Notes under the pieces: generated by a model
The model's database searches: none
Told to the model about the DNA's origin: nothing
The model's input: the letters and a program-made list of their open reading frames with translations, nothing else
In this document: piece after piece, positions 18,625-27,285 of the stretch
Numbering within the stretch: the stretch's first letter is position 1
Layout of the letters: each line of letters opens with the position of its first letter
From: Caldicellulosiruptor changbaiensis
GTDB taxonomy: Bacteria > Bacillota > Thermoanaerobacteria > Caldicellulosiruptorales > Caldicellulosiruptoraceae
Direction of reading: 5' to 3'
DNA: 64,000 nt
Assembly: GCF_003999255.1 (NCBI RefSeq)
Contig: NZ_CP034791.1
Coordinates: 2,768,501-2,832,500, forward strand
Position numbers and translations under genes: made by a program

Positions 18625-18669
18625 TTTGAAGACCTCCTTTTTGCAAGTAGTGGTAAGAAAAAGTGTTAA

Positions 18670-18954
18670 GCCCTTTATCCTTGGGGATTACATGTAATGC
18701 AGCCTCGCCGATATTAGAGCTACGGAGCAGTTTACAGGGTGCACACATCTGATATGCTCAAATCAGATGTGGTAACCTGACCGTGCACAGCAAACGAGTA
18801 AACATTACTCATGTAATCCTTTGGGGTTCAGTCTTTCGCAAGCTGTGGCGTGCAGATGTCAAAGCACGTCCAGCAGGAGGTGTTCAAAATATATCCAAAT
18901 AAACTAAATCAGGCTTAAACTTTTTCTGATTTTAGTTTACCAAAGATAAAGGGC
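18670..18954 (-). ncRNA. Candidate IS110 bridge RNA / structured noncoding region
   Basis: Four nested or adjacent inverted repeats fill this 285-nt stretch upstream of the transposase. An outer pair matches at 14 of 15 positions (18670-18684 with 18940-18954). GGATTACATG pairs perfectly with CATGTAATCC (18685-18694 / 18810-18819). A 10-bp hairpin CACATCTGAT/ATCAGATGTG has an 8-nt loop (18744-18771). AAACTAAATCAG pairs with CTGATTTTAGTTT (18901-18938). IS110 elements such as IS621 are known to encode a bridge RNA in the noncoding DNA 5' of the transposase, with internal loops that pair with donor and target. Position, size and folding fit; the guide loops were not assigned. Confidence 0.6.
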
Positions 18955-19021
18955 AAATTTAAACTGTAGCAGTCAATTTTAATATTCAATTTTTGAGAAA
19001 TGAGTGTTTTAAGAAAGGTGC

Positions 19022-19107
19022 ATTATCAAAATGAATTTCCAGTAATCAATTGGTACTGATAATTAAATGTACCAATTGAGATATGAAGTTTTAAGTGATT
19101 TGATAAT
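19022..19107. repeat. Long imperfect inverted repeat near the IS110 right junction
   Basis: ATTATCAAA (19022-19030) is repeated inverted at 19099-19107, and inside it CAATTGGTAC (19047-19056) pairs perfectly with GTACCAATTG (19069-19078). It lies inside the inserted DNA and may belong to the end of the element or to an older small insertion. Confidence 0.5.
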
Positions 19108-19125
19108 CATATTATACGAGAAGGG

Positions 19126-19500
19126 AGTTACTATGAATTTGGCTTTAACTCAACTGATGCTGTTGTAAATGGGAAAAAGTTTTATAAAAATATATGGTGG
19201 TATGATCGGGCTTATAAAGATAGGAAATTTAGACTAATATATAAGTTACACGGTAAATATGCTAAATTTCAATTCAAATATGGTGTGCTTGATTCTTCTG
19301 GAAAAGGCGTAAGAGGAGCAGTAAGAATTTATGGTGATAATGAACTTCTTGGTGAGTATACTTGTGAGCTTTATGATGACCCAAAATCAGCAACTCTTAA
19401 TATATCCGGGGTTAATTATTTGACCGTAGAATTTGAAAGTTTAGTAGATAACGGTGAAAAAATTTACATGAGTATTTGTGACCCACTTCTTATTCCATAA
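19126..19500 (+). pseudogene. Secreted coiled-coil / NPCBM-like protein gene, 3' part
   Basis: Reads in frame from AGT at 19126: SYYEFGFNSTDAVVNGKKF, then IWWYDRAYKD, YGVLDSSGKG, VRIYGDNELLGEY and ISGVNYLTVEFE, stop 19498-19500. This is the body of an NPCBM-like carbohydrate-binding domain whose first strand lies at the end of the fragment at 16784-17251. A GTG at 19285 could start a 71-residue piece, but there is no reason to think it is made. A strong terminator follows at 19601. Confidence 0.78.
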
Positions 19501-19600
19501 ATCATATACAATTTCAGCGATATTATTAAGTACTGCAAATTAAGGGTAATGTTAATCTTGAGTAATTCCCTCTATTGTTTAAATACCATTTTATAACAAA

Positions 19601-19664
19601 AACCTCCTTCTTGAATATTCATGCTTGTATCCTAATTATCAAACAAGAAGGAGGTTCTTTTTTT
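19601..19664. terminator. Strong intrinsic terminator, probably bidirectional
   Basis: Perfect 13-bp stem AACCTCCTTCTTG / CAAGAAGGAGGTT (19601-19613, 19644-19656) with a T-run on the plus side and an A-run on the other. It separates the NPCBM-like gene remnant from the convergent gene at 19672. Confidence 0.8.
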
Positions 19665-19671
19665 TAAATGT

Positions 19672-20385
19672 TTAATTGCTATTTCTTTTTCCATCCTCTA
19701 ATTTTCTCCAAGCCTCTTTTGGAATTTCATCTATCACAGGAACTTTTTCAAGCTTGTCAATTTTGTCGATTTCTTCACGAAGTTCATCTAAGGTTATATT
19801 AAAAAATCTTTTTTTATACCTTTCATCATACCACCAACATGCAGGATATACCGTGTTGTCGCTATTGACTTTAAATATAAATCTATTTTCAGATGCAATC
19901 CACCACACACCTGGTTTATCTTTTCTTTTTTCTATCATAAAAACAAATTTTTCACCAGGCTGCATTTCAAAAAGATCTGATTTATTAAATGGGTCATACA
20001 ATGCAAAACAAAGCTCTATTTGCTTGTCATCCACATTTCCTTTTAGGACTTTCTCAACTTCAACTGTTACATATAATCTGGGTACTGTAGTTGACGGTGT
20101 TCCTAATTTGGATTGTAATTCATATACGTTAGTTCCTGGTTTTGCCTGTACTGTTTCAGTTGTTTCTTCTTTTTTAACTACTTTTCCTACAATTACTGCT
20201 TGTGAATTTTTGACGTAGTACTCAAAAGTCAAATGTTGGTAACTTTTTAAAGGATCATAATATATAATTGGCTTCTCATAATTTTTCATTTTATTCGTAT
20301 CTTTCTTTATGTAATTCAAAAAAGGTAAGCTAAAAAGTAGGATCACTGTTATAAGTATACAACTAATTTTAACGCTTTTTTTCAT
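19672..20385 (-). CDS. Exported protein of unknown function
   Basis: 237 residues with an N-terminal signal or anchor segment (about 5-25; basic MKKSVK then a hydrophobic run) and no lipobox. The middle repeats a pattern seen in many Firmicute exported proteins of unknown role: QAVIVGKVVKKEE, YVTVEVEKVLKGN and MQPGEKFVFMIEKR, suggesting a small beta-barrel. The C-terminal 35 residues are charged. A TTAGATC...AGGAGGTTAGATC-like ribosome-binding region precedes the ATG. The small membrane protein gene at 20431 lies 45 nt upstream and is probably in the same transcript. I do not recognise the family. Confidence 0.7.
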   Translation of the reverse strand: MKKSVKISCILITVILLFSLPFLNYIKKDTNKMKNYEKPIIYYDPLKSYQHLTFEYYVKNSQAVIVGKVVKKEETTETVQAKPGTNVYELQSKLGTPSTTVPRLYVTVEVEKVLKGNVDDKQIELCFALYDPFNKSDLFEMQPGEKFVFMIEKRKDKPGVWWIASENRFIFKVNSDNTVYPACWWYDERYKKRFFNITLDELREEIDKIDKLEKVPVIDEIPKEAWRKLEDGKRNSN

Positions 20386-20430
20386 TTTGATCTAACCTCC
20401 TCATAATTATCCGCTAAATACTCAAAATAT

Positions 20431-20664
20431 TTAATTGTAACAGTTAAAGCCATACATTTTTTCTATGTGATAAATATATATACATTCAAACCATCCTTGA
20501 AAAGTTATAAGTAAGTGAATTCCCAAAAAAGTCATTCCAACAGTTAGGAATAAATTTTTGTCTCCTGTCAAACAACTTTTATGAAAACTTTTGACCAGTA
20601 ATATTTCAATTTCAAGTGCTATAATTATCGAAACAAATAAAGTAGTTATAAATAAGTCTGTCAC
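20431..20664 (-). CDS. Small membrane protein of unknown function
   Basis: 77 residues starting at a GTG (20662-20664) with AAAGGAGGT ideally placed upstream. The first half is a transmembrane helix (about 4-24), and a second hydrophobic segment runs from about 38 to 58. The C-terminal 20 residues are rich in Tyr, Ile and aromatic residues. The strong ribosome-binding site and the close downstream exported-protein gene support it being real. No family was recognised. Confidence 0.6.
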   Translation of the reverse strand: MTDLFITTLFVSIIIALEIEILLVKSFHKSCLTGDKNLFLTVGMTFLGIHLLITFQGWFECIYIYHIEKMYGFNCYN

Positions 20665-21067
20665 ATTATTACCTCCTTTTTACTTCTCAAGAAGCAATGA
20701 AACAAACATTAGAATTATCTCTTTCTAACTTAATGCATGTTACACAATGTTTCAGTAAAATTATCTGATTTTATTTTTTTAAACAAGTGGTGGTTTTATT
20801 ATAGATTTACAATTAGAAAATGTAAACCCTAAAAATTTTAAAAAAATACCCAATAAATAAAACTTTTTTGGTTATTGTCATTCTCTTTTTAGAATTTTTC
20901 GCTACTTTAATTACAATTATCATTGATTTATATTCTCAGCGTATAATAAACCAAACCCAAAAAATATACATTTGCTAAAAATAAAGAGCATAGCCGATGT
21001 AAGTAATATCTCATAAGGATAAAGTTCTTAACAAATAAATTTTTCAAAGATCTATCAAATAAACATA
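20665..21067. other. Gene-free AT-rich stretch
   Basis: About 400 bp with short A/T runs and no open frame that looks coding on either strand. It must hold the promoter for the minus-strand gene at 20664, but no convincing -35/-10 pair could be picked. Confidence 0.5.
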
Positions 21068-21094
21068 GAGGCTACCCATTTTTTGGATAGCCTC
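21068..21094 (-). terminator. Hairpin downstream of the ABC operon remnant
   Basis: GAGGCTACCCA / TGGATAGCCTC, 10 of 11 bp paired, with a T-rich 5-nt loop, placed just after the gene remnant at 21151. There is no clear U-run after it, so termination is probable rather than certain. Confidence 0.5.
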
Positions 21095-21150
21095 TTGCTG
21101 CTTAAAATATAACTTGTTATTGTTGGCTGTGTATTTATAATATTAGCTTT

Positions 21151-21449
21151 TTAAGGTGCTGGTGTAATTAACCTTGTTGGAAAATCATTGGTATTATAAG
21201 CTATCGTACAATCTACACCAGAAACTTTTGTAATTGAAACTCTTATTCTTTGATTGTTGAAACTAATATCGGAAGAAGTAGAAATATTAAAAACCAATTG
21301 ATGATTCTCTGCACCAGTCTTACTTCCGTCAGTGGGAAAGATGGTCATTTATCTGGTTATTTGCACCATAACTGGGCGAATAGCCTATAAGTGTTCTCCA
21401 TGTAGAATTGCAATAGAAATACTTGCTATCTGTAGAGCCACTATACGTA
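21151..21449 (-). pseudogene. C-terminal remnant of an exported protein, frameshifted
   Basis: Starting 13 nt after the permease stop, one frame reads YSGSTDSKYFYCNSTWRTL to SPSYGANNQ. The next frame then continues MTIFPTDGSK, HQLVFNIST and ISFNNQRIRVSI to TAA at 21151. The two halves look like consecutive strands of one beta-rich extracellular domain put out of phase by a one-base indel. No start codon with a ribosome-binding site exists. It appears to be the tail of a larger surface or carbohydrate-active protein whose front was deleted. The family was not identified. Confidence 0.5.
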
Positions 21450-21460
21450 CACCAAAGCAA

Positions 21461-22315
21461 TTACCCCTTCACAGCACCGGCTATCATACCTTTTAAAAGC
21501 TTGTCTTGCAAAACAAAGTAAATTATTATGCTTGGTATTGCTGATATCACAACTGCAGCAAACATTTTGGTAAGCTCTGCACCGTACATCCCCCTGAAGT
21601 TCAAAAGCCCAACAGGCAGTGTCATAAGTTCTGGAGTTTGTATCAAAACCAAGGGTATCAAAAGGTCATTCCATGCGCCAAGGAAATTGAAGACTGCAAT
21701 TGTTACAAAAGCCGGCATCGTCAACGGAAGAATTATCTTGTAAAATATCTTGTAGACAGAGCAGCCGTCAATCAAAGCTGCTTCTTCTAACTCACGCGGG
21801 ATGGTTTTGTAAAATCCTGTTAGAATGTATATGGATGTGGGCAGGGCAAATGCAACTGTTGGAATCAAAAGTCCTATGCGGGAGTCTAAAAGGTTTAGCT
21901 TTTTGAAGTTTATAAAAAGTGGAATTAATATTATTTGGATTGGGACCATAATCCCCGACAAAAAATAGTTCAAAACCTTTTGACTTGATCGCCATATCAT
22001 CCTCTCAATTGCATATGCTGCCATTGAGCTTATAATAAGCGAAAAAATTACACTTACAGAAGAGATTATGAGACTGTTTATCGTAAACCTCTGAATTCCC
22101 ATAGTCACCCATGCATCATAGTAATTTTTAAGTTGAAGTTTGGACAATTGCGGCAAACCAAAAGGATTTGCCAAAAAATCATTGTTAGTCTTTACCGAGT
22201 TGTACACAAGCCATATTAATGGAAATAATGTCAATATTGAATAAAAGGTCAAAAATGCGAATATTATTGCTTTTGCCACAGGAGAAAGTTTAATGTATTT
22301 TGCAAACACTTTCAT
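21461..22315 (-). CDS. Carbohydrate ABC transporter permease, MalG type (CUT1)
   Basis: 284-residue inner-membrane permease with six predicted helices. The EAA loop that docks the ATPase is visible as ELEEAALIDGCSVYKIFYKIILPLTMPAF. The N-terminus (FLTFYSILTLFPLIWLVYNSVK) and C-terminus (KLLKGMIAGAVKG) are typical of MalG-like subunits. It follows the MalF-like permease after 15 nt and ends the operon binding protein - MalF - MalG. No ATPase is encoded here; CUT1 importers in such bacteria commonly share an MsmX-type ATPase encoded elsewhere. Confidence 0.93.
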   Translation of the reverse strand: MKVFAKYIKLSPVAKAIIFAFLTFYSILTLFPLIWLVYNSVKTNNDFLANPFGLPQLSKLQLKNYYDAWVTMGIQRFTINSLIISSVSVIFSLIISSMAAYAIERMIWRSSQKVLNYFLSGIMVPIQIILIPLFINFKKLNLLDSRIGLLIPTVAFALPTSIYILTGFYKTIPRELEEAALIDGCSVYKIFYKIILPLTMPAFVTIAVFNFLGAWNDLLIPLVLIQTPELMTLPVGLLNFRGMYGAELTKMFAAVVISAIPSIIIYFVLQDKLLKGMIAGAVKG

Positions 22316-22330
22316 ACCACCTCACAAAAT

Positions 22331-23209
22331 TTAGTACACCTCTTCTCTTTTAGCAGCAAACCTATTTATAAGAACAGTAACTAAAATGCTTACAACAAAC
22401 AAAAAGGTTGACGCTGCACTTCCAAGACCATACTGAAGTTTGTTAAATGCTGTTCTGTAGATATATGTAGCGATTGTCTCAGAAGCAAAATCTGGACCGC
22501 CTTCAGTCATTATCCACGCCATGTCAAAGTACTTCAGTGACCCTGTGATAATCAAAACTATTGAAACTCTCAAGACAGGACGAATTTGAGGAATTATTAT
22601 TTTAGTGACCATTTTCAGCCCTTGCGCACCATCAACAATAGCTGCTTCAATGATATCCTGTGATATTCCTGAAATAGCTGCGATATACAAAATCATATGA
22701 TACCCTACCCACTGCCAGCATGTTGTGATGGACAGTGCAAGGATAACATATTTTTGTGAAAGCCACTCCTGCTGCAAAGAATCAAGGCCAATGCTCTTTA
22801 AAATTGAATTTATAAGCCCAAAGTCATAGTTATACACAAAAAACCACAATATTCCTATTACAGCACTTGATAAGATATTAGGTATAAAAAAAGCGTTCTG
22901 AAAGTATTTTCTTCCTTTTGTTATGTTAACTATACACAAGGCCAGGAAAAGTCCTAAAGTGACCTGGAAAATTAATGAAAGCACTGTTATTTCAATTGTG
23001 TGCCAAATTGAGGATAAAAATATCCCATCTGAAAACAGTTCTTTATAATTTTCAAAGCCTACATAAGTCATTGTAGATAGCATATCCCATTTAAAAAGGC
23101 TCATATAAAATGAATGCAAAATAGGAAGAGGAATAACCAGTGTAAAAAGTATCAATGCTGGTGCAATGAATATTGCAATAGCTAATTTGTTTCCAAATGC
23201 CTTTTCCAA
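22331..23209 (-). CDS. Carbohydrate ABC transporter permease, MalF type (CUT1)
   Basis: About 292 residues with six membrane spans and the EAA loop ISQDIIEAAIVDGAQGLKMVTKIIIPQIRP. The longest frame opens at 23299, but the TTG at 23209 preceded by AGAGGTG at correct spacing gives a normal N-terminus (EKAFGNKLAIAIF) and is preferred. It lies between the binding-protein gene and the MalG-type permease and pairs with the latter to form the channel. The substrate is likely an oligosaccharide, given the phosphorylase and regulators nearby (inference). Confidence 0.92.
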   Translation of the reverse strand: MEKAFGNKLAIAIFIAPALILFTLVIPLPILHSFYMSLFKWDMLSTMTYVGFENYKELFSDGIFLSSIWHTIEITVLSLIFQVTLGLFLALCIVNITKGRKYFQNAFFIPNILSSAVIGILWFFVYNYDFGLINSILKSIGLDSLQQEWLSQKYVILALSITTCWQWVGYHMILYIAAISGISQDIIEAAIVDGAQGLKMVTKIIIPQIRPVLRVSIVLIITGSLKYFDMAWIMTEGGPDFASETIATYIYRTAFNKLQYGLGSAASTFLFVVSILVTVLINRFAAKREEVY

Positions 23210-23305
23210 TTGTTTCACCTCTCTATTCTTTAGGCTTTTTTGTTCCAATTTCCCTATATTTAGATTGAGCCGAAGAGCACATACAACTCTTCGGCTCACA
23301 ATTTT

Positions 23306-24610
23306 TTATTTTTTCATCTCTTTTTTAGCAATCTCTGCAAGTTTCTTGAATGCCTCAACAGGGTCTTTTCCAAGATAGATTGACTGGATTGTGTTGTTAA
23401 ATCCATCGCCAATTATTGGTCCAAACATGACATCATAGTATGTGAATGAATCTTTTGTGTTCTGGTCCTTTAAGAGGTTCAGAACCTCAAGATATAGCTT
23501 TGTAACCTTCTTTGGATCTGGAGTAACTTTAACTGAAGGAATATACCCTGCCTTTTCTGCAATCAGGTCCTTTGCATATCTCTGCTCAGAGAGAAGTTTT
23601 AACCATGCTGCAGCTGCTTGCTTGTTCTTGCAGTTTGAACTTACTGCAATGACCTGTTCAATTCCTGCAAGGAAGTTGTTTATATTGCCTTTTCCACCTT
23701 CTATCGCTGGCCATTTGAATGCACCTACATATTTCTTGACTGGTGATTGAGTTGACAGATACCCAACATCCCATATTCCCATAACATACATCGCAGCTTT
23801 TCCTTGGTCAAATAGATTTCTTGCTGCAACATAATCTAAGCTTGTTGCACCTTTTGGAAAAGCACCAAGTTTGACAAGCTCCTGTATCTTCTTGCCTGTC
23901 TCAATAAACGCTTTGTCTGTCCATGCGTTTGGATCTTTTTGGACTTTTCTGTAAGCATCCGGGTCTATTCTGTTTGCAATATACTCTGCATACATTGCCA
24001 AAATCCATGGGTCTCTTGCATCAAGTGCAAAAGGTATTATGTTGTTCTTGGTTAAAACCTTTATAACATTTACGAGCTGTGACCATGTCTTTGGAGGTGT
24101 AAGTTTGTATTTTGCGAAGATTTGTTTGTTGTAGTATATAACTGTTGCAACTCTTATCTGAGGAATACCATAGATTTTGCCGCCAAAAGTTGTCAGGTCA
24201 AAAACGCCATTGACATACCTGTTTTTCCATTGTGGGTCTTTGTTCATGATGTCGCTAATTGGGAAAAGCTTTTTTGCATCTACATATGGTTTCATCTTAC
24301 CAGCTGCCCACATGTTGAGAATATCTGGTGGATTGTTTGCTGCCATTGCTGTTTGAAGTTTTGTTTTGTACTGCTCACCTGGAGTGTAAACAGCCTTGAT
24401 TTTCACACCGTACTTGTTAGTAGAGTTAAACTCTTTGATAGCCTGCTCATACACCTGTTTTATTGTGTCAGAGTCAGAAACCCAGCTCCAGAATGTAAGC
24501 TCATTTGTTGCACCTTGTACCTTTTTTTCACCCATTTGACCGACTAAAACAACTGAAATTGAAAAGACCACTAAAATAGCTAAAGCCACAACTTTTAACC
24601 ACTTTTTCAT
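23306..24610 (-). CDS. Extracellular sugar-binding protein (CUT1, family 1)
   Basis: 434 residues. It has an N-terminal signal (MKKWLKVVALAILVVFSISV) without a lipobox Cys, then a SBP_bac_1 fold: LTFWSWVSD, the conserved INEFNSTNKYGVK-like helix, PPDILNMWAAGKM, IPQIRVATVIYYNK and GKAAMYVMGIWD. An AGGAGGTAAA ribosome-binding site precedes the ATG. First gene of the uptake operon ending at 21461. The response regulator and sensor genes (24702-27204) lie directly upstream on the same strand and probably control it. Lack of a lipid anchor means attachment must be by an uncleaved signal or by the permease. Confidence 0.9.
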   Translation of the reverse strand: MKKWLKVVALAILVVFSISVVLVGQMGEKKVQGATNELTFWSWVSDSDTIKQVYEQAIKEFNSTNKYGVKIKAVYTPGEQYKTKLQTAMAANNPPDILNMWAAGKMKPYVDAKKLFPISDIMNKDPQWKNRYVNGVFDLTTFGGKIYGIPQIRVATVIYYNKQIFAKYKLTPPKTWSQLVNVIKVLTKNNIIPFALDARDPWILAMYAEYIANRIDPDAYRKVQKDPNAWTDKAFIETGKKIQELVKLGAFPKGATSLDYVAARNLFDQGKAAMYVMGIWDVGYLSTQSPVKKYVGAFKWPAIEGGKGNINNFLAGIEQVIAVSSNCKNKQAAAAWLKLLSEQRYAKDLIAEKAGYIPSVKVTPDPKKVTKLYLEVLNLLKDQNTKDSFTYYDVMFGPIIGDGFNNTIQSIYLGKDPVEAFKKLAEIAKKEMKK

Positions 24611-24701
24611 TTAAAATTTACCTCCTTTTATTTTTGTTTTTCACTTTTAATTTTAGTGTCAAATGCCCAATAGCTTATATAGACAAACACAACTTTTTTG
24701 T

Positions 24702-25457
24702 TTAAATTTTTAACCTTGATTGTTTTTCCAAAGCTTGTTTCTTCCACTCAATAGGTGTCATACCATATACTTTTTTGAATACTTGGCTGAAATACTGGGC
24801 ATCTGAAAATCCAACTGCCTCAGCAATTTCGTAATGCTTTAAGCTGGATGTTTTCAAAAGCTTTTCTGCTTTTTTGAGCCTCACTTCAGTGAGTATCTCT
24901 TTAAAAGTTTTTCCAGTTTTGTTTTTCAAAAGCCTGCTAAGATACACAGGGTGAAGATGGACATACTCTGCTACATCATTCAGGCTTATTTGTTTTGAAC
25001 AATTTGCAAAAATAAAATCAAAGACCATATCAATTATGTTTTTGTTCTCACAGGAATCTAAACGTTGCTGCCTACTTTGTTCAGCTGTTACTTTTTCAAC
25101 CGCTTTTTTTACAGTTTCTAAAACCTCTTCCTTGGTAAATGGTTTTAAGATATAATCCACAACACCAAGTTTAATTGCTCTGTGGGCATACTCAAATTCT
25201 TTATAACCACTCATAAGTATTATATATGGATGTTTTAGTCTACTGTGTACAAACTCTGCTAAATCAAGTCCATCCATAATTGGCATTCTGATATCAGTCA
25301 GAATTATATCCACGTTTTCTGTTATCAGGACATTTAAAGCCTCTTCGCTACTATCAATACCGATGACTTTATTAATCCCAATGCTCTCCCAATCTATGGT
25401 TTTTACAAGCCTTTCTAGCAAGATTTCTTCATCTTCCACTATCAAAAGAGTGCACAT
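24702..25457 (-). CDS. Response regulator, YesN type (receiver + AraC HTH)
   Basis: Compact 251-residue regulator. The receiver has the ED/E pocket at 8-10, phospho-acceptor Asp55 in ILTDIRMP and the conserved Lys in YILKPFT. A short linker leads to a C-terminal AraC-type double HTH (DVAEYVHLHPVYLSRLLKNKTG and SDAQYFSQVFKKVYGMTP). Its start overlaps the kinase gene end by 29 nt, so the two are co-translated. It lacks the long middle domain of the other two YesN proteins in this window. The likely target is the importer operon at 24610, 91 nt downstream (inference). Confidence 0.92.
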   Translation of the reverse strand: MCTLLIVEDEEILLERLVKTIDWESIGINKVIGIDSSEEALNVLITENVDIILTDIRMPIMDGLDLAEFVHSRLKHPYIILMSGYKEFEYAHRAIKLGVVDYILKPFTKEEVLETVKKAVEKVTAEQSRQQRLDSCENKNIIDMVFDFIFANCSKQISLNDVAEYVHLHPVYLSRLLKNKTGKTFKEILTEVRLKKAEKLLKTSSLKHYEIAEAVGFSDAQYFSQVFKKVYGMTPIEWKKQALEKQSRLKI

Positions 25458-27204
25458 TTTCCTTCTCCTCCTTCTTCACAACTTTATCCCAAGGAAGCTG
25501 TATAATAATCTTTGTCCAAAACCCCACTTTACTTTTAATTTCAAAATCAAAGTCTTCCTTATATAGAAGTTTTAGTCTCTTTATGATATTTGGAATTCCA
25601 ATACCATCGTTCGAGGCATTTTTTATCTTTTCAATCTTTGCATGTTCAATTCCACAGCCATTGTCAACTACCTCAAGCTTGAGCCTGTTTTCTATTTTCT
25701 TTGCTCTTATCAAAATTTTTGCATCCCCATTTTTGTTTTTAAATCCATGGACAACTGAATTTTCTACAAGCGGTAAAAGTAAATGCCGAGGAACTTCTGC
25801 CTTCAAAACTTCTTCCTGGCTATATACTATCCTGTAGCTGAGCTTTCCAGAAAATCTTATTTTCATAATGGTAAGATAGTGTTCTATCTGCTTGATTTCA
25901 TCTGCCAAAGAAATTGTTGACTTATTTATTGCCATATTTGATCTCAAAAACTTTGCAAGTGACACAGCAACCACTGAAACGTCTTTGCATCTTCCAAGCT
26001 CAGCTAAGGCATTTATGGTATCTAAGGTGTTGTACAGAAAGTGTGGATTTAGCTGCATGTACAAAAGGTTTATCTCTGCATTTTTCCTTGCTATCTCTTC
26101 TTCGTACACCCTTATGACAAGCTCATCTATTCTCTTTAGCATTTGATAAAATGAGTTTAGCAAATTTCCTATTTCATCCTTGCGGGCAATTTTGATGTTA
26201 TTTTTAAGCTTTGAATGTTCCAAATTTCTCATTTGGTAAATGAGCCTTGTTATAGGAGCTGTAATATTTTCGGAAATAAAAATTAAAAACAAAATTGCAA
26301 AAATGGCAAGAAAAGAAAAACTTAATATCAAAAGCCGTTTTGTGTACGAAAAGTTATTCAGAAGAGAACTTTCTGAAACTATGTAAATTATTTCCCAATT
26401 AAGATCTGGTATAGTTTCTTCAAAGAAAATTGTCTTTGGAACAAGCTTAGTCTCATCTTTTAAAATCAATTTTTCAATGATACTTTCAAACTTGTCTGTT
26501 GTCTTAAATATTACTTGATTGGAACTTCTATCGGCAACATAAAATCCACCCTCTGTCAGATGATATTTTTCTATTACATCTTTCAAAAAGTCCAAACTGA
26601 AACTTACTATCATCTCACCAACAGGCTGAATCTTATCTCTTGAGAAAAGCTCACATCCAACTACATATACACCTCTGCTTTTGTCATAACCGCCATTTAC
26701 ATACTTTCCTTCTTGCTTTACTATTTCATCGAAAAAACCTTCTTTGATTTGTTTATCATTCTCATATGGCACATCACCCTGGAGCTTTGAGAAAAAGTAT
26801 ATTTCTTTGCTCTTGTTTATAATTTGAACTGACTGAACAATTTCTTTTGTTGAGATATACTGGCTTATCTTTGTCAAGATGTTAGTGTACAGAAAAGAAT
26901 CTTGGGGATCTGTATATCTTGCAAAGGTCTTTCCAATGTCTGACATGAGGCCATCGTCCATGATAAAGTCATATTTTATGCTGTTGAGCTCTTCAAGAAA
27001 ATTTTGAACCTCTTTGGCAGCATTTTCAAAGAGAACTTGGTTATAAATGGTGAATTTGCTCAATGTTGAGTTTTTCAGGGAGGTATAAGATAGAACAAAT
27101 ATCAAAGACATTGGAACAAGTACTAAAACCACGAAGGCTATCAAAAGTTTGTTTTTAAGTTTTATATCGTTCCACTTTCCCAAAAGCTTTTTAATCATTT
27201 TCAT
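25429..27204 (-). CDS. Sensor histidine kinase, YesM type
   Basis: About 590 residues. A transmembrane helix (about 20-42 of the mature start), a roughly 250-residue extracellular domain of dCache character, a second helix near 300, a HAMP domain (ITAPITRLIYQM) and a His_kinase box MQLNPHFLYNTLDTIN. The ATPase domain has ENSVVHGF and VDNGCGIE. The frame opens at 27228, but AGGAGAG lies just before the ATG at 27204 (MKMIKK...), with another ATG at 27198. It overlaps its response regulator. The predicted ligand is an extracellular oligosaccharide, judged only from the genes around it. Confidence 0.9.
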   Translation of the reverse strand: MKMIKKLLGKWNDIKLKNKLLIAFVVLVLVPMSLIFVLSYTSLKNSTLSKFTIYNQVLFENAAKEVQNFLEELNSIKYDFIMDDGLMSDIGKTFARYTDPQDSFLYTNILTKISQYISTKEIVQSVQIINKSKEIYFFSKLQGDVPYENDKQIKEGFFDEIVKQEGKYVNGGYDKSRGVYVVGCELFSRDKIQPVGEMIVSFSLDFLKDVIEKYHLTEGGFYVADRSSNQVIFKTTDKFESIIEKLILKDETKLVPKTIFFEETIPDLNWEIIYIVSESSLLNNFSYTKRLLILSFSFLAIFAILFLIFISENITAPITRLIYQMRNLEHSKLKNNIKIARKDEIGNLLNSFYQMLKRIDELVIRVYEEEIARKNAEINLLYMQLNPHFLYNTLDTINALAELGRCKDVSVVAVSLAKFLRSNMAINKSTISLADEIKQIEHYLTIMKIRFSGKLSYRIVYSQEEVLKAEVPRHLLLPLVENSVVHGFKNKNGDAKILIRAKKIENRLKLEVVDNGCGIEHAKIEKIKNASNDGIGIPNIIKRLKLLYKEDFDFEIKSKVGFWTKIIIQLPWDKVVKKEEKENVHSFDSGR

Positions 27205-27230
27205 CTCTCTCCTGACACCAAATGTCAAAA

Positions 27231-27275
27231 AGACTACACTACCGTCTTCTTCAAAAATAGACGGCAGTGTAGTCT
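27231..27275 (-). terminator. Intrinsic terminator after the phosphorylase gene
   Basis: 17-bp stem with one mismatch (AGACTACACTACCGTCT at 27231 with its complement at 27259-27275), followed on the minus strand by TTTTT. It separates the phosphorylase gene from the kinase/regulator pair downstream. Confidence 0.85.
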
Positions 27276-27285
27276 TCTTATTGAT

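Larger units (their letters stand above)
17252..19125 (-). mobile_element. IS110-family insertion sequence (ends approximate)
   Basis: About 1.87 kb of inserted DNA carrying an IS110-type transposase on the minus strand, a structured 5' noncoding region and AT-rich ends. The boundaries are taken from where the interrupted host reading frame breaks off and resumes. GGG occurs at both junctions. No terminal inverted repeats were found, as expected for IS110. The 5' noncoding part (18625-19125) is long and includes the predicted RNA at 18670-18954. Confidence 0.75.

Noticed and set aside
24122-24547. Open frame of 141 codons on the plus strand
   Set aside because: It is the antisense of a well-supported sugar-binding protein gene and has no ribosome-binding site or family features.
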